Of a stretch of 8,483 nucleotides of DNA, positions 6,436 through 8,483 are shown piece by piece (within the stretch, counting starts at the first letter, position 1; each line of letters begins with the position of its first letter). Made by a program: the position numbers and the translations under genes. The notes beneath the pieces were generated by a model, which was not told the DNA's origin, made no database searches, and saw only the letters and a program-made list of their open reading frames with translations. Origin of the DNA: Candidatus Latescibacteria bacterium 4484_7 (GTDB lineage Bacteria; Krumholzibacteriota; Krumholzibacteriia; Krumholzibacteriales; Krumholzibacteriaceae); assembly GCA_002085285.1 (NCBI GenBank), contig NATK01000094.1, positions 1 to 8,483 of the forward strand, given 5' to 3'.

Positions 6436-7191
6436 TCAGAGGATTACGTCTTTGACTATCAGTATCGCTGCCACGCCGAGCAGCGTTATTCCGAATACGA
6501 GCTTTACCGATCTCGGATTCATCCTGTTAGCCATAAGCCTTGAGCCTGCTTGGCTGCCGAGAAAGACGGCGGTCGCTGTGAGGAGCCACGTATCCGCGTC
6601 CGGCCTTGCGGCTGTGAACAGGTGTGATAAGAAGCTCGATGTCCCGGAGAATGTTACGATCATAGCCGATGTGGCCGCAGCCGTTTTCGCTTCGAGCCCT
6701 GCTATATAGAGAATAGGTACTACGAAACTTCCTCCTCCACGCCCTATGAGCCCTGCCAGAAACCCCAGTATTCCGCCTGTCGAGAAGGACATTGCGATTT
6801 GTCCCTTCGGAGATAGATTCTCTTTTCTCGGTCTCCAACCGCTGAGCATCAGGACGGCGGCGGAAGCGGTGAAAACGGCGAACATGAGTATAATCGGTTT
6901 GGTAGGCAGTTCGACGTTTGCAACAGCGCCGAGCGGCGCGAAGACCACCATCGTAAGACCGAAAAGAAGGGCTATCTTCCAGCGTATCAATCCCTTTCGC
7001 CCATAAACGGCTGCGGCTGAAGCGGAATTGACTACGTTCAGGAGCATTCCGAGAGGGATCGCTTCTGTCTTGAAGTCCATGCCTAACCAGAAGAGGATCG
7101 GTATATAGAGCTGCGAGCCTCCCATGCCGAGCATTGAAAAAAGAAAGGCGACAACGAACAGCATCGGAGGGGCAAGGTAACCGTTTTCCAT
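6436..7191 (-). CDS. TauE/SafE-family membrane exporter (DUF81-type permease)
   Basis: This 251-aa polytopic protein has about eight membrane helices in two homologous halves. Each half opens with the family motif: MLGMGGSQLYIPIL (20-33) in the first and IGRGGGSFVVPIL (149-161) in the second. Family members export sulfite, sulfoacetate or other organosulfonates and carboxylates, or import related anions; the substrate here cannot be read from sequence. The chosen start is ATG 7191, which has AAAGGA five bases upstream. The open frame reaches ATG 7251, but that would add 20 polar residues before helix 1 and lie inside the promoter. It converges with the VGIG gene (19-base gap, no hairpin terminator seen) and diverges from the PadR/FmdE pair, with which it may be co-regulated. 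Confidence 0.9.
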   Translation of the reverse strand: MENGYLAPPMLFVVAFLFSMLGMGGSQLYIPILFWLGMDFKTEAIPLGMLLNVVNSASAAAVYGRKGLIRWKIALLFGLTMVVFAPLGAVANVELPTKPIILMFAVFTASAAVLMLSGWRPRKENLSPKGQIAMSFSTGGILGFLAGLIGRGGGSFVVPILYIAGLEAKTAAATSAMIVTFSGTSSFLSHLFTAARPDADTWLLTATAVFLGSQAGSRLMANRMNPRSVKLVFGITLLGVAAILIVKDVIL

Positions 7192-7233
7192 GTTGATCCT
7201 TTTTGATCTTAAAGAATGCACATGACCTTGTAT

Positions 7234-7264
7234 AATATATGTCATAAGCATATATAATAGTCAA
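7234..7264 (-). promoter_or_regulatory. Candidate promoter of the TauE-family gene
   Basis: On the minus strand TTGACT (7264-7259) and TATATT (7239-7234) are spaced by 19 bases, longer than ideal. The spacer is almost exactly the first 21-bp element, so a bound regulator would block polymerase. Confidence 0.4.
7235..7255. promoter_or_regulatory. 21-bp palindromic element, copy 1 (candidate PadR operator)
   Basis: Perfect 7-base arms ATATATG (7235-7241) and CATATAT (7249-7255) flank the centre TCATAAG. It matches copy 2 at 19 of 21 positions in the same orientation, and overlaps the exporter promoter. Confidence 0.6.
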
Positions 7265-7327
7265 TAATTTATTTTGATAACGATTGAAATAAGCACCTGC
7301 TTTCCGTGATAATTAGTGAGTTTTAAC

Positions 7328-7356
7328 TTGATATATAAATGCATACGATATATGTT
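7328..7356 (+). promoter_or_regulatory. Candidate promoter of the PadR-FmdE operon
   Basis: TTGATA (7328-7333) and TATGTT (7351-7356) are spaced by 17 bases. The -10 falls inside copy 2 of the 21-bp element. It would give a leader of about 130 bases before GTG 7496. Confidence 0.4.
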
Positions 7357-7368
7357 ATAAGCATACAT
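7348..7368. promoter_or_regulatory. 21-bp palindromic element, copy 2 (candidate PadR operator)
   Basis: Arms ATATATG (7348-7354) and CATACAT (7362-7368) flank the centre TTATAAG, with one arm mismatch. It is a direct repeat of copy 1, 113 bp away. The outer bases also read ATGT...ACAT, reminiscent of PadR operators, though with nine rather than eight central bases. Confidence 0.6.
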
Positions 7369-7495
7369 TTATTACGATAATGTGAATTGATGTTAAGTCA
7401 AACATATCATAATCGGGTTCTAAGTCTTAAGCCTGTGTTTTTAAGCGAGGCATGTGCATTCGGTGTTCAAACGGTGATTATTCAGGGAGGGATCC

Positions 7496-7876
7496 GTGAA
7501 CCTTAAAAGGAGAATTGACGAAAAGGAGAAGTGTTGCGATTTTTCGATTCACCGTGTTTCGAGGTTTATCCAGCCGGGGCTGCTACTTTTTCTCTCTATG
7601 GAGCCTTCGTACGGCTATGAACTGATCGATAGACTCGAAGGACTCGGATTCAACAAAAAGTCGATTGATATTGGAGCGATATATAGGAATTTGAGAAAGC
7701 TCGAAAGAGACGGATATGTCGTTTCGTCGTGGCAGAAGAAGAGCGAAAGAAAAAGGAGACTGTATCGAATTACAACGGAGGGTAAGGTTTTTCTCGATTT
7801 ATGGGTCGAGAGAATAAGGGAGCGCAAGGCGGCGCTCGACCGTTTTATCAGGCTGTACAGGAGAAGACAAAAGTAA
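7496..7876 (+). CDS. PadR-family transcriptional regulator
   Basis: This 126-aa winged-helix DNA-binding protein belongs to the short PadR class, dimeric repressors that answer small ligands or stress. Motifs: FIQPGLLLFLSMEPSYGYELIDRLEGLGF (24-52, helices 1-2), IGAIYRNLRKLERDGYV (59-75, recognition helix) and the wing RRLYRITTEGK (87-97). The C-terminal helix (98-126) is very basic, ending in YRRRQK. A Cys pair at 13-14, just before the fold, could bind a metal or sense redox state; that is inference. Start: GTG 7496 with GGGAGGG about five bases upstream. The FmdE-type gene begins 14 bases after its stop, so the two are almost certainly one operon. The two palindromic elements upstream are the obvious candidate binding sites. 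Confidence 0.92.
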   Translation: MNLKRRIDEKEKCCDFSIHRVSRFIQPGLLLFLSMEPSYGYELIDRLEGLGFNKKSIDIGAIYRNLRKLERDGYVVSSWQKKSERKRRLYRITTEGKVFLDLWVERIRERKAALDRFIRLYRRRQK

Positions 7877-7890
7877 AAGGAGTATGACGA

Positions 7891-8483
7891 ATGGAGCCAA
7901 AGGATATGCTCGATATGGCCGTAGCCTTTCACGGTCACCGGTGCCCTGCGATGCCTCTCGGCCTGAGAGCGGGGTTTGCGGCGATGAGAGCTCTCGGTGT
8001 TGAAAGGGCAAGTAACAAAGAGCTCTTCTGCTATCTCGAAGTGGGCCCGGCACACGCGATGATGTGTTTCGGGGACGGGGTTCAGGTGTCGACGGGGTGT
8101 ACATACGGTAAAGGCACTATCGAAAAGACCGAATACGGCAAGACGGCCATTACGCTTATAGACGTAGAAAACAAAAGAGCTGTTCGCGTTGCGCTCAAGC
8201 CTGAATTCCAGAAAAAAGCCCTCGAATCGACGTTCGTTCAGCTGAGAAAGAAGGGGATAGAGCCGAAGGATATAGAGGTATCTGTCGTCGATCCTCTGAT
8301 AGAGAAGGTGATGATGCTCTCGACAGATGAGCTTTTCAATATTTCCGATCCGTTCGCAATCGAGTTCAAGAGGATAAAGGGGACGTTCAATTGGTTCGAA
8401 TGCGAGGGATGCGGTGAGGTGGTATTTGAAAATGTGCTCCGCGTAATAGACGGCAAGAAGCTGTGTGTGCCCTGCGCAGAAGG
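7891..8483 (+). CDS. FmdE-family zinc protein, C-terminus cut by window end
   Basis: A frame open from ATG 7891 to the last base (197 codons seen) belongs to the FmdE family, named after subunit E of formylmethanofuran dehydrogenase. In bacteria such proteins are common without that enzyme, and their role is unsettled. The core signature is FHGHRCPAMPLGLRAG (13-28), then FGDGVQVSTGCTYGKGT (60-76), with H14, H16, C18 and C70 as likely metal ligands. A helical middle (105-165) leads to a zinc ribbon: C171-E-G-C174 and C192-V-P-C195. AGGAG lies eight bases before the ATG. It shares an operon with the PadR regulator. The usual KGN after GCT-x-G is KGT here. Stop codon and any following residues lie outside the window. 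Confidence 0.9.
   Translation, partial: MEPKDMLDMAVAFHGHRCPAMPLGLRAGFAAMRALGVERASNKELFCYLEVGPAHAMMCFGDGVQVSTGCTYGKGTIEKTEYGKTAITLIDVENKRAVRVALKPEFQKKALESTFVQLRKKGIEPKDIEVSVVDPLIEKVMMLSTDELFNISDPFAIEFKRIKGTFNWFECEGCGEVVFENVLRVIDGKKLCVPCAE

Larger units (their letters stand above)
7192..7495. other. Divergent regulatory region between exporter and PadR genes
   Basis: A 304-base AT-rich region without a gene. It contains two near-identical 21-bp palindromic elements, one candidate promoter per direction, and several further TATA-rich stretches (7328-7345, 7400-7412). Confidence 0.7.

Noticed and set aside
6376..6436. Possible bidirectional terminator between the convergent genes
   Set aside because: The stretch is T-rich on the plus strand, but I could not find a stable hairpin.
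6527..7264. 245-codon open frame on the minus strand
   Set aside because: It overlaps the TauE-family gene on the same strand in another frame; its product is Arg- and Ser-rich and lacks domain structure, as expected of a shadow.

Overview
The window looks like chromosomal DNA of an uncultured or little-studied Gram-negative bacterium, probably from a candidate phylum near the FCB/Krumholzibacteriota/Zixibacteria-like groups. The best evidence is a secreted protein at 3481-4290 that ends in the 'YPNPFNPTT' / FlgD-like type IX secretion sorting domain, followed by a large secreted 'VGIG'-repeat protein. The phylum is inferred from protein style, not from a marker gene. I see no insertion sequence, phage integrase, CRISPR array, tRNA or rRNA.

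Left part, minus strand (1-1950): three subunits of a multi-subunit Na+(K+)/H+ antiporter in the order mrpE (1299-811), mrpF (818-558) and mrpG (513-148). Two of them probably use TTG starts chosen by strong Shine-Dalgarno sites. A 45-codon reading frame is coupled to mrpG, and what may be the first codons of the next subunit run off the window edge. Upstream, on the same strand, is a MarR-family repressor gene (1950-1480). Its promoter overlaps an AT-rich inverted repeat that could be its own operator.

Middle part, plus strand (2471-6416): a class I SAM-dependent methyltransferase (2471-3118) sits after a 520-base AT-rich intergenic region that it shares divergently with marR. A good rho-independent terminator (3263-3292) separates it from a second unit with its own promoter (TTGACA / TATGGT). 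That unit is a two-gene set for envelope or extracellular proteins: a 269-aa sorting-domain protein and a 695-aa beta-rich VGIG-repeat protein.

Right part (6436-8483): a TauE/SafE-type eight-helix exporter on the minus strand is divergent from a plus-strand pair, a PadR-family regulator followed after 14 bases by an FmdE-type zinc protein that is cut by the window end. The 304-base divergent region holds two near-identical 21-bp AT-rich palindromic elements 113 bp apart. Each overlaps a plausible promoter, one per direction. The simplest reading is that the PadR protein controls both directions, making exporter, regulator and FmdE protein one regulatory module. This is the most interesting testable arrangement here. 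I found no clearly unprecedented system.
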